From positions 1 through 42,607 of the forward strand of contig DIBY01000019.1 of NCBI GenBank assembly GCA_002415135.1: a DNA stretch of 42,607 nucleotides, read 5' to 3'. Positions 24,879 to 31,987 of the stretch are shown here, piece by piece. Under the pieces are notes generated by a model. It saw only the letters and a program-made list of their open reading frames with translations, made no database searches and had not been told where the DNA came from. The DNA comes from Flavobacteriales bacterium UBA5040 (lineage in GTDB: Bacteria > Bacteroidota > Bacteroidia > Flavobacteriales > Weeksellaceae). Each line of letters begins with the position of its first letter. Positions within the stretch are counted from its first letter, which is position 1. A program made the position numbers and the translations under genes.

Positions 24879-26387
24879 ATGGAAGAAAAGAAAAAATTGA
24901 CGAGACAAACTGGAGCACCAGTGCCAGACAATCAGAATACGCAAACCGCTGGACCAAGAGGACCAATGTTGATGCAGGATTATTGGTTTTTAGAAAAGAT
25001 GGCCAACTTTGACCGAGAAGTCATTCCCGAAAGAAGAATGCACGCGAAAGGTTCTGGAGCTTTTGGAACCTTTACCGTAACGCACGATATTTCCCAATAC
25101 ACCAAAGCCCATATTTTTAGTGAAATCGGAAAGCAAACAGAAATGTTCGCCAGGTTTTCTACGGTTGCTGGCGAAAGAGGTGCGGCAGATGCAGAACGAG
25201 ATATTCGTGGTTTTGCTTTGAAGTTTTACACCGACGAAGGAATTTGGGATATGGTTGGAAATAACACGCCCGTTTTCTTTTTCCGTGATCCGATGAAATT
25301 TCCAGATTTGAATCACGCCGTTAAACGGGATCCAAAAACCAATATGAGAAGTGCCCAAAACAACTGGGATTTCTGGACTTTGTTACCAGAGTCTTTGCAT
25401 CAAGTGACCATCATCATGAGTGATCGGGGATTACCGAATGGTTACCGACACATGCACGGCTTCGGAAGTCACACTTACAGTTTTATCAATAGCGCGAATG
25501 AAAGAAACTGGGTAAAATTCCATTTTAGAACCCAACAGGGAATCGATAATCTAACCGACGAAGAAGCGGGAAAACTGGTTGGAATGGATCGTGAATCTTC
25601 CCAACGTGATTTATTCGACAATATCGAAAACGGCAATTTCCCGAAATGGAAAATGTTTGTTCAAATTATGTCCGAAGCTGAAGCAAAAACCTATCGTTTC
25701 CATCCATTTGATTTAACCAAAGTTTGGTCTAAAAAAGATTTCCCTTTAATTGAAGTGGGAGAATTTGAACTGAATAAGAACGCTGAGAATTATTTTGCTG
25801 ATGTAGAACAAGCCGCCTTTAATCCAACGAATATTGTACCTGGAATTGGCTTCTCACCCGACAAAATGTTGCAGGGAAGATTATTCTCTTACGGTGATGC
25901 ACAGCGTTATCGTTTAGGCGTAAACCATTATCAAATCCCGGTAAACAAACCGAGATGCCCTTACAACGCTTACCATCGAGACGGACAAATGCGCGTAGAT
26001 GGGAATTACGGTGGTACCAAACATTACGAACCGAACAGTTATGGCGAATGGCAGGAACAACCTTCGGCAAAAGAACCGCCTTTAGAATTGTCAGGTGATG
26101 CTTATGCTCACAACTTCCGCGATGATGATGAAGATTATTTTACCCAACCAGGCGATCTATTCAGAATTATTAAAGCTGATGGGAAAACGGAAGCCTTGTT
26201 TCAGAATACGGCAGCCAATGTTGGAGGTGCAGAAAAATTCGTACAGATTCGCCATATCAGAAATTGTTACCAGGCAGATCCTGAATACGGGCAAGGTGTA
26301 GCCAACGCTTTAGGCTTGAGTATGGAAGAAGTCAACAGTTTCGATATGAGTCCTTATGATCAGTGGGCTCCTTCAAAAACGAAATAA
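24879..26387 (+). CDS. Monofunctional haem catalase
   Basis: Converts hydrogen peroxide to water and oxygen in the cytoplasm. With 502 residues it is a small-subunit (clade 3) catalase. The distal catalytic His55 lies in ERRMHAKGSGAFG, the catalytic Asn128 in DMVGNNTPVFF, and the haem-ligand Tyr at about 338 in RLFSYGDAQRYRLG. NADPH-binding type features (PVNKPRCP region) are also present. The start at 24879 fits the family N-terminus (LTRQTGAPVPDNQNTQTAG). A weak -7 box (TAACTTTA, 24852-24859) precedes it and the perfect terminator at 26421 follows it. It may detoxify peroxide such as that made by the cholesterol oxidase-like enzyme, but they are not in one operon. Confidence 0.95.
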   Translation: MEEKKKLTRQTGAPVPDNQNTQTAGPRGPMLMQDYWFLEKMANFDREVIPERRMHAKGSGAFGTFTVTHDISQYTKAHIFSEIGKQTEMFARFSTVAGERGAADAERDIRGFALKFYTDEGIWDMVGNNTPVFFFRDPMKFPDLNHAVKRDPKTNMRSAQNNWDFWTLLPESLHQVTIIMSDRGLPNGYRHMHGFGSHTYSFINSANERNWVKFHFRTQQGIDNLTDEEAGKLVGMDRESSQRDLFDNIENGNFPKWKMFVQIMSEAEAKTYRFHPFDLTKVWSKKDFPLIEVGEFELNKNAENYFADVEQAAFNPTNIVPGIGFSPDKMLQGRLFSYGDAQRYRLGVNHYQIPVNKPRCPYNAYHRDGQMRVDGNYGGTKHYEPNSYGEWQEQPSAKEPPLELSGDAYAHNFRDDDEDYFTQPGDLFRIIKADGKTEALFQNTAANVGGAEKFVQIRHIRNCYQADPEYGQGVANALGLSMEEVNSFDMSPYDQWAPSKTK

Positions 26388-26420
26388 AATAAGAAGTAGG
26401 ATTAAGTAAGGTTGATGCAG

Positions 26421-26453
26421 AGCGGAAATGTTTTAAAACATTTCCGCTTTTTA
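26421..26453. terminator. Catalase terminator, perfect palindrome
   Basis: AGCGGAAATGTTTT and AAAACATTTCCGCT form a 28-bp uninterrupted palindrome followed by a T tract. Confidence 0.88.
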
Positions 26454-26584
26454 ATTTCTTATCGAAAAGTTTTTTTACCATTGTTTTTTTCAATATTTCA
26501 ATTGGATGATTTGCCACAGTCTTTTCCGCGAAAATTCCCGATTTTTGCGCCTTCAAAATATTAATGCAGAAGTTTTAATTAAAG

Positions 26585-27769
26585 ATGCTAAAAGAAAAGA
26601 ATAAATTCATTGCGACTTTGCTTGCATTTGCAGTCATTCCGATGTCGGGTTTGGCAACTGATATTTATCTGCCTTCCATGCCGAGTATGGCGCTCGAGCT
26701 TCAACAACCGGAAACTAAAATTCAACTTACGCTCACTTTATTTTTGATCAGTTATGGCGTCACTCAAATTTTTGCGGGAAGTGTCGTAGATTCTTTTGGA
26801 AGATATCGCGTTACGCTCGTTTCGCTGGGATTATTTATGGTGAGTTTTTTAGTGACTGCCTTGACCAAAGATATTATGGTGATCTACGCGATGCGTGTTT
26901 TACAAGGCGTATTGGCCGGTTTTGCTGTCGTCGCCAAACGTGCATTTTTTGTTGATGTTTTCGAAGGCGAAAAAAGGAAACATTATTTGAGCGTCATGAC
27001 CATCGTTTGGTCGGTCGGTCCTATTATCGCACCTTTTATTGGTGGTTATCTACAGAAACTTTTCGGTTGGCAGTCTAATTTTTATGTCTTAGCGATTTAC
27101 AGTTTTCTGTTATTGATTTTTGAGCTTTTATTTTCTGGAGAAACATTAAAAGTAAGAAAGCCATTTGTGATCGAATTTGTTTTAAAAGAATACGATATAC
27201 TATTCCGAGCGAAAGATTTTTTCTATGGAATGCTGATGTGCGGCGTAAGTTATGCGATGGTTATTTTCTTTAATCTTTGTGGAGCCTTTATAATCGAACA
27301 CGAAATGGGTTATTCAGAAGTGGTCGCTGGTTACGTCTCCTTAATACTTGGATTGGCCTGGATGGCGGGAGGATTTTTAGGTAAATTTTTGATAGAGAAA
27401 GATTTTATGCCTAAAATTAGATTGGCAAATTATATCCAGTTGTTTTTAATTCTATTAATGATCTTTTCTTCTTTTTATCTGAACACCATTTACAGTTTGG
27501 TTGCTTTTGCCTTTGTAATCCATGTAACTGCTGGCTTCATTTTTAATAATTATTTCGCTTATTGTCTCGGAAGATTTCCAAACTCAGCCGGAGTTGCCGG
27601 TGGACTCACGGGCGGTGTTTCCTATATCATCACTTCTGCAGTTAGCTACAGCATTGTTGCGATCCTTCGACCAACTATGCAGTTCGATGTTGCAACAGGA
27701 TATTTAATTATGGGAATTCTGGGATTCTTTATTTTAAGCATGACCAAATTTAGAAAGGCATATAGTTAA
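26585..27769 (+). CDS. MFS exporter, Bcr/CflA (DHA1) family
   Basis: A 12-helix major facilitator transporter, 394 residues. The first helix holds the family signature GLATDIYLPSMPSMALEL (about 21-38); motif A is GSVVDSFGRYRV (about 64-75), motif B is RVLQGVLAGFAVVAKRAF (about 102-119) and motif C is VWSVGPIIAPFIGGYLQ (about 139-155). Bcr/CflA members export bicyclomycin, chloramphenicol or sulfonamides, and also dipeptides or cysteine. A weak -7 box (GATTTTTG, 26540-26547) precedes it. Substrate is not predictable from the sequence. Confidence 0.88.
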   Translation: MLKEKNKFIATLLAFAVIPMSGLATDIYLPSMPSMALELQQPETKIQLTLTLFLISYGVTQIFAGSVVDSFGRYRVTLVSLGLFMVSFLVTALTKDIMVIYAMRVLQGVLAGFAVVAKRAFFVDVFEGEKRKHYLSVMTIVWSVGPIIAPFIGGYLQKLFGWQSNFYVLAIYSFLLLIFELLFSGETLKVRKPFVIEFVLKEYDILFRAKDFFYGMLMCGVSYAMVIFFNLCGAFIIEHEMGYSEVVAGYVSLILGLAWMAGGFLGKFLIEKDFMPKIRLANYIQLFLILLMIFSSFYLNTIYSLVAFAFVIHVTAGFIFNNYFAYCLGRFPNSAGVAGGLTGGVSYIITSAVSYSIVAILRPTMQFDVATGYLIMGILGFFILSMTKFRKAYS

Positions 27770-27901
27770 AGCGGTAAAGTTTTATCACTTAAATGTTCAA
27801 TAACGAAAGGTTGTCTTTTAGCACTTTACAGAAATGCTTTCTCGTTTTTGAAGGTGAAATTTTCACAATTTTAATTCTATTTAAATTTATCTTGCAGAGA
27901 A

Positions 27902-28039
27902 ATGTCAGTTACCGCAGAGACTGTATCTGAAATTTGGCATTCTTTTTCACCCAATGCTTTCTACAGCTTTTTCTTAAAAATTGGCATTATTATGGCTCGA
28001 TCTGGACAGATGATTAAAAACCAATTAAAAATAAAATAA
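27902..28039 (+). CDS. Possible 45-residue small protein
   Basis: An ATG-started frame of 45 codons ends one base before the GNAT start, the spacing of a translationally coupled gene. It reads MSVTAETVSEIWHSFSPNAF then YSFFLKIGIIMARSGQMIKN and ends in Lys-rich NQLKIK. The middle is hydrophobic and the ends polar, so a small membrane-bound or amphipathic peptide is possible. A near -7 box (TATCTTGC) lies about 15 bp upstream. I recognise no family, and a chance frame cannot be excluded. Confidence 0.35.
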   Translation: MSVTAETVSEIWHSFSPNAFYSFFLKIGIIMARSGQMIKNQLKIK

Positions 28040-28040
28040 G

Positions 28041-28337
28041 ATGGCAACACAAAATTATGATATGATCAATATCGAACAAAACGACAAAACTTTTGACATT
28101 TTTTATGATGCTGAAAAAGCAGGTTTCCTGGGATACAATAAAAACAAAGAAGGAATTTTAGAAATCACGCATACCGAAGTTGATCCAGAATTTGGTGGAA
28201 AAGGTTTAGGAACTGAATTGGTAAAAGCGGCAGTTGCTGAGGCTAAGAAAAACAGTTTGAAAATAAATTCACTTTGTCCGTATGCGAAAAAGGTGATTGA
28301 AAAAACAACGGAGTTTAAAGATCTTTTGGTTGAATAA
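28041..28337 (+). CDS. Small GNAT-family N-acetyltransferase (YjdJ-like)
   Basis: A minimal GCN5-related acetyltransferase of 98 residues. The acetyl-CoA loop is seen in EVDPEFGGKGLGTELVKAAV (about 47-66), and the CPYAKKVIEK motif near residue 80 is characteristic of the short YjdJ/Gcn5-related type, which has only the core fold. The acceptor is unknown. The terminal arm is short and there is no second domain. It may share a transcript with the 45-residue frame directly upstream. The repeats start 20 bp after its stop. Confidence 0.82.
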   Translation: MATQNYDMINIEQNDKTFDIFYDAEKAGFLGYNKNKEGILEITHTEVDPEFGGKGLGTELVKAAVAEAKKNSLKINSLCPYAKKVIEKTTEFKDLLVE

Positions 28338-28357
28338 AATTTAAAATTTAAAAAAGG

Positions 28358-28437
28358 TGTCACTCTGAGCCTGTCGAAGAGTTTTTGATTAAACATAGAT
28401 TTTCGATTGTAAAGACTTCGACAAGCTCAGTCTGACA
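28358..28437. repeat. Inverted-repeat pair with CTGAGC/CTTGTCGAAG core
   Basis: GTCACTCTGAGCCTGTCGAA (about 28359-28378) and its near inverse TTCGACAAGCTCAGTCTGAC (about 28416-28435) face each other across about 37 bp. Such cores recur widely between genes in Bacteroidota, from general knowledge. The second arm is duplicated at about 28538-28557 as part of the tandem repeat. Confidence 0.7.
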
Positions 28438-28649
28438 AATGGCAGAACAGAAAACCTTTCGGTGGAAATACGGAAAGGTTTTTTTGTGCGTGAACTTGAG
28501 AAACAGCGAAGTCTACGTCCGTGCTTTATTGTAAAGACTTCGACAAGCTCAGTCGGACAAATAGCAGAAGAGAAAACCTTTCGGTGGAAACACGGAAAGG
28601 TTTTTTTGTGCGTGAACTTGAGAAACAGCGAACTCTGCGCCCCGGCTTG
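28406..28649 (+). repeat. 122-bp tandem direct repeat, two units
   Basis: Unit 1 is 28406-28527 and unit 2 is 28528-28649; they differ at only a handful of positions until the last 20 or so bases. Each unit holds the arm CTTCGACAAGCTCAGTC, then a terminator-like hairpin (AACCTTTC, 12-nt loop, GAAAGGTT, T tract; about 28454-28487 and 28576-28609) and GTGCGTGAACTTGAGAAACA. The second unit runs into the 92-bp repeat copy B. Confidence 0.88.
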
Positions 28650-28727
28650 AACGGAAATCCTTTTTTTGGTGCCGCGTTTAGCGGTGGCGAAAAAAGATTG
28701 GGAGTGGAAGACGGAAATGTGCGCCCC
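28636..28727 (+). repeat. 92-bp intergenic repeat, copy B
   Basis: Starts TGCGCCCCGGCTTGAACGG, contains AAATCCTTTTTTT and AAAAAAGATTG as complementary inner arms around GCCGC-GTTTA-GCGGT, and ends GGAAATGTGCGCCCC. It matches copy A at 21836-21927 in length, ends and inner blocks. Confidence 0.8.
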
Positions 28728-28787
28728 AATAAAATAAAGTACGATTCGAAGTAGTTAGAAAGACGCTTTAATGCTACCAAAAAAAAC

Positions 28788-28795
28788 TATATTTG
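28788..28795 (+). promoter_or_regulatory. -7 box of the symporter gene
   Basis: TATATTTG matches TAnnTTTG exactly, 17 bp before the start codon at 28813. Confidence 0.5.
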
Positions 28796-28812
28796 CTCAT
28801 AAATTTTCAAAA

Positions 28813-30390
28813 ATGAACACAGGAACTATTTTACTCTTATTTGTTTTCGCCTATTTTATCGGGCTCTTGGTGATCTCCTATATTACGAGTCGGAATGCCG
28901 ATAATCAGTCTTTTTTCATCGGGAACAAAAAAAGTAAATGGTGGCTGGTTGCCTTCGGGATGATCGGGACGAGTTTGAGCGGCGTGACGTTTATTTCGGT
29001 GCCGGGAACAGTCGGGAAAATGACTTCTGGCGATTATGCGTTCGGTGGTTTTGAATATTACATGCTCGTTATTGGCTTTTTTATTGGCTACTTTATTGTG
29101 GCATTCGTGCTATTGCCGCTCTATTACAAAATGAATCTGACGTCCATCTATACCTATTTAGGACGACGATTTAATGTAGAAGCGCATAAAATCGGATCTA
29201 TATTTTTTATCATTTCACGTTCGATCGGGGCGACGGCAAGGTTGTTTTTGGTGGTGAATGTTCTGCAGATCTTCCTTTTGGAAGGTTTAGGAATTCCGTT
29301 TTGGTTGACCGCTGCAGTTATTTTAATCATGGTTTTACTTTATACTTTTGAAGGTGGTGTGAAGACGATTGTGATTACCGACACATTGCAAACTTCGTTT
29401 ATGATCATCAGTTTGATTGCTTGTATTGTCTTTATCTTGTCACAACTGAATCTTTCTGCAGGCGAAGCTTACACCGTTTTAGCTGCAAAAGATTACACAC
29501 ATTTCATCAATTTTGATGTCAATTCCAAAACCTTTTTCCTGAAAACAATTTTGGGTGGAATGTTTATTACGATCGCTATGACAGGCTTGGATCAGGAAAT
29601 GATGCAGAAAAATATCTCGGTGGACAATCTTCATAATTCGAAAAAGAACATGCTGACTTTTGCAGTGACCTTGTTAATTGTGAATCTTGCTTTCTTATTT
29701 CTAGGTGGACTACTCTATCTTTTCTCCATTGAAAACGGAGCGGTTTATGGTGAGATTGTAAACGTTGTGAACGGTCAGGAAAGTATCACGAACGCTTTTG
29801 GATTTAAAGATTCGGCGACGGGTGCGATCAACAATATAATGGGTGATGACTTGTTTCCGGCACTCTCGCTGCAAGGATATTTTCCCTTATTTATTTCTGT
29901 CATCTTTATCATTGGTTTAATCTCAGCGCTCTTCCCGTCTGCGGATGGCGCATTGACGGCGGTTACCAGTTCTTACTGTGTCGATTTGTTGAATATGAAT
30001 GAAAACAAAGAGAAAACGGAAAAGCAAAAGAAGAAAACCAGAATGACCATTCACTTGATATTCACCGTTATTTTCTTTGTTTTGATCATGGTTTTCAAAG
30101 CCATCAATGATAAGTCGATTGTCTATCTCATCATGGAAGTTGCAGGTTATACCTACGGACCACTTCTGGGGCTTTTCGCTTTCGGAATCTTAACGAAGTA
30201 TCAGATTGTAAAGAAATACGGAATTCTGGTAGTGACTTTAGTTTCGCCGGTTTTAACGTATTTGCTTAATTATTTCGTGACGCACAACAGTGATTACAAG
30301 ATCGGTGTGGAGCTGATCATTATTAATGGATTGTTGACTTTTACTGGGTTGTGGTTGATTCGAAGTAAGGGTTTGAAATTGGTGAAATAG
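28813..30390 (+). CDS. Sodium:solute symporter (SSS family)
   Basis: An Na+-coupled solute importer of the SSS family, 525 residues from the ATG at 28813; the frame continues upstream only through the promoter box. About 13 hydrophobic helices are visible. Family landmarks are GNKKSKWWLVAFGMIGTSLS (about 36-55), FEGGVKTIVITDTLQT (about 183-198) and SADGALTAVTSSYCVD (about 376-391). A charged loop (NENKEKTEKQKKKTR, about 395-409) is also normal. Flavobacterial members of this subgroup often serve sugars or sialic acid, but no catabolic gene adjoins it here. This is the intact counterpart to the broken symporter at 9094-10550; the two are only distantly similar. Confidence 0.9.
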   Translation: MNTGTILLLFVFAYFIGLLVISYITSRNADNQSFFIGNKKSKWWLVAFGMIGTSLSGVTFISVPGTVGKMTSGDYAFGGFEYYMLVIGFFIGYFIVAFVLLPLYYKMNLTSIYTYLGRRFNVEAHKIGSIFFIISRSIGATARLFLVVNVLQIFLLEGLGIPFWLTAAVILIMVLLYTFEGGVKTIVITDTLQTSFMIISLIACIVFILSQLNLSAGEAYTVLAAKDYTHFINFDVNSKTFFLKTILGGMFITIAMTGLDQEMMQKNISVDNLHNSKKNMLTFAVTLLIVNLAFLFLGGLLYLFSIENGAVYGEIVNVVNGQESITNAFGFKDSATGAINNIMGDDLFPALSLQGYFPLFISVIFIIGLISALFPSADGALTAVTSSYCVDLLNMNENKEKTEKQKKKTRMTIHLIFTVIFFVLIMVFKAINDKSIVYLIMEVAGYTYGPLLGLFAFGILTKYQIVKKYGILVVTLVSPVLTYLLNYFVTHNSDYKIGVELIIINGLLTFTGLWLIRSKGLKLVK

Positions 30391-30407
30391 TTTCAGTTCT
30401 TACACTT

Positions 30408-30422
30408 AACCTTGTCAAGGTT
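30408..30422. repeat. REP-like palindrome upstream of the RAYT gene
   Basis: AACCTTGTCAAGGTT, a palindrome with one central base, lies 78 bp before the RAYT start codon. Confidence 0.75.
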
Positions 30423-30499
30423 GTACAACAGTGAAAAATTAAAAATAGATCGAATCGAAATATCTTGAAAAAGTTGTGTGAAACTTTAAAAGCAAACTT

Positions 30500-31093
30500 A
30501 TGGATATCAGAATCACTTCAATAGAGCCAGATTGTTTTTATCACATCTACAATCGTGGTATCAATGGTGAGGTTATTTTCACTTCGAATAGAAATTATTT
30601 ATTTTTTCTACAAAAAATAAAAGAGAATCTGCTTCAGGTTTGTGATATCTACGCATATTGTCTAATGCCGAATCATTTTCATTTGTTAGTCAAAATTAAA
30701 TCTGAAACGGATTTACAAAACCTTGTCAAATTTCAGAAGCTTGACAAGTTTGAAGGCCTACATTCTCCCCAGCATATATTTTCAAAAAAAATTTCTAATA
30801 TTTTTAATTCCTATTCTCAGGCGTTTAATAAAGAGAATAATCGACATGGAGCATTAATAGAATCTCCATTTAAAAGAAAATTAATTTCACGGGAAGACTA
30901 TTTAAGAAATTGCATTATTTACATCCATACAAATCCAGAAAATACAGATTTTTCCACTTTCCCATACTCTTCTTATAAAAGTATCTTAAGTAAATCTGAA
31001 ACTGCTTTAAAACGAAATGAGACTATTGAATTATTTGATGATTTGGAAAATTTCATTCTATGTCATAAAAGAGGAACAGAATATGAGTTTTGA
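30500..31093 (+). CDS. REP-associated tyrosine transposase (RAYT), Y1_Tnp family
   Basis: A single-stranded-DNA HUH transposase-like protein of 197 residues. The catalytic HUH pair is His59 and His61 in CLMPNHFHLLVKI, and the nucleophilic Tyr is Tyr141 in IIYIHTNPE; FYHIYNRG near residue 13 is the usual family start, and HGALIESPFKRKLI is also typical. RAYTs are single-copy domesticated relatives of IS200/IS605 transposases and are thought to mobilise their cognate REP palindromes. Matching palindromes lie 78 bp upstream, 17 bp downstream and elsewhere in the window. Between the two catalytic parts, residues 74-84 (LVKFQKLDKF) are encoded by a REP-like sequence. The gene is more A+T-rich than its symporter neighbour. 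Confidence 0.88.
   Translation: MDIRITSIEPDCFYHIYNRGINGEVIFTSNRNYLFFLQKIKENLLQVCDIYAYCLMPNHFHLLVKIKSETDLQNLVKFQKLDKFEGLHSPQHIFSKKISNIFNSYSQAFNKENNRHGALIESPFKRKLISREDYLRNCIIYIHTNPENTDFSTFPYSSYKSILSKSETALKRNETIELFDDLENFILCHKRGTEYEF
30719..30751. repeat. REP-like pair inside the RAYT coding sequence
   Basis: AACCTTGTCAAATTT followed by AAGCTTGACAAGTTT mirrors the double palindrome found downstream of the gene, with a few mismatches. It is in frame and codes for part of the loop between the HUH motif and the Tyr. Confidence 0.5.
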
Positions 31094-31109
31094 AAACTTC
31101 TGGGTAACT

Positions 31110-31142
31110 AACCTTGTCAAGGTTTAAAACCTTGACAAGGTT
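31110..31142. repeat. Double REP palindrome (BIME-like) downstream of RAYT
   Basis: AACCTTGTCAAGGTTT and its exact reverse complement AAACCTTGACAAGGTT flank one central A, a perfect 33-bp inverted repeat built of two smaller palindromes. It starts 17 bp after the RAYT stop. Confidence 0.85.
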
Positions 31143-31258
31143 CTGAACACAAATGAAAAATTCACTACTTTATTGGTTAATTCGAGATAAGTATTAGGTT
31201 CAATTACTTAGATCAAATCTTTTAGATATACCATCAAACTTTTGAAATTTTTAAAAAC

Positions 31259-31284
31259 ATCCGAGCCAACCACTCGGATTTTTC
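31259..31284. terminator. Intrinsic terminator before the secreted protein gene
   Basis: ATCCGAG and CTCGGAT pair around a 7-nt loop, followed by TTTTC. Its downstream sequence is similar to that after the terminator at 31908. Confidence 0.75.
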
Positions 31285-31346
31285 ATTTCCAAACTAACTC
31301 AAAAAATTCTTAATTTAGCATTGAAAAACTATCAAACACAATCACC

Positions 31347-31883
31347 ATGAAAAAATTAATAATTCTGAGCATGCTTCTCTTCGGGATGATCCACTCTTTC
31401 GCTCAAGATAACTTCGATATTTCTACGTTACGAATTGGTCCTTTTACCGTTTTCATGAAAGATAAAGCGGCAGAAGCATTCACCAAATCTAAACTGGTTG
31501 TCTATGATGGCCCCAATGAATACAACAAAGGAAATAAAGTTAATTACAACGGTGAAATTATTGAAATCATCATAATGGAAATTTGGGATGATGAAGGAAA
31601 AAAAGAAAATGGTTATCAGATCTATTCTTTATCAACGAAAAGCAAAAAATTCCGTACCAAAAGCGGAATGGGCGTTGGCAGCACCAAAGATGAATTAATA
31701 GAAGCCTATAGAAATTATCCGAATTTCTCGGTTAACCAAATGTGGGATGAAAAAACCGAAAAACTATCCACCTCAAAAAGTAGTTTTGTACTCACCGACA
31801 ACGATGCCGGCACCTATTTATCTTTCACGATGATCAATAATGTAATCACAGAAGTAAATGTTCATATGAGTGAAGGTTGCTAA
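31347..31883 (+). CDS. Unknown secreted 178-residue protein
   Basis: I do not recognise this family. It has 178 residues and starts with a signal peptide (MKKLIILSMLLFGMIHSFAQ) likely cleaved after FAQ or SFA. The mature part is hydrophilic with repeated beta-type patterns (LRIGPFTVFMKDKAAEAF; VNYNGEIIEIIIMEIWDD; SGMGVGSTKDELIEAYRNYP). The GVGSTKDELIEAY segment resembles short repeats of secreted flavobacterial proteins that compare input to set thresholds, but I cannot name one. A terminator follows at 31908 and another precedes at 31259, so it is monocistronic. Periplasmic or extracellular location is inferred from the signal peptide. Confidence 0.72.
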   Translation: MKKLIILSMLLFGMIHSFAQDNFDISTLRIGPFTVFMKDKAAEAFTKSKLVVYDGPNEYNKGNKVNYNGEIIEIIIMEIWDDEGKKENGYQIYSLSTKSKKFRTKSGMGVGSTKDELIEAYRNYPNFSVNQMWDEKTEKLSTSKSSFVLTDNDAGTYLSFTMINNVITEVNVHMSEGC

Positions 31884-31907
31884 ATTGCAGCAATTCATAA
31901 AATACAC

Positions 31908-31932
31908 ATCCGGGCTAAAAACCCGGATTTTT
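31908..31932 (+). terminator. Terminator of the secreted protein gene
   Basis: ATCCGGG and CCCGGAT pair around a 7-nt loop, followed by TTTTTC. Confidence 0.85.
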
Positions 31933-31958
31933 CATTTCCCAAACCCACCAAAAATTCC

Positions 31959-31966
31959 TAAATTTG
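31959..31966 (+). promoter_or_regulatory. -7 box of the transketolase operon
   Basis: TAAATTTG matches TAnnTTTG exactly, 21 bp before the start; TTTC at 31935-31938 sits 20 bp upstream as a weak -33 element. Confidence 0.55.
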
Positions 31967-31987
31967 CAACCTAATAAATCAACAATA

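Noticed and set aside
28406..28649. Regular repeats that might be a CRISPR array
   Set aside because: Only two units of 122 bp, with no spacers between them and no cas genes.
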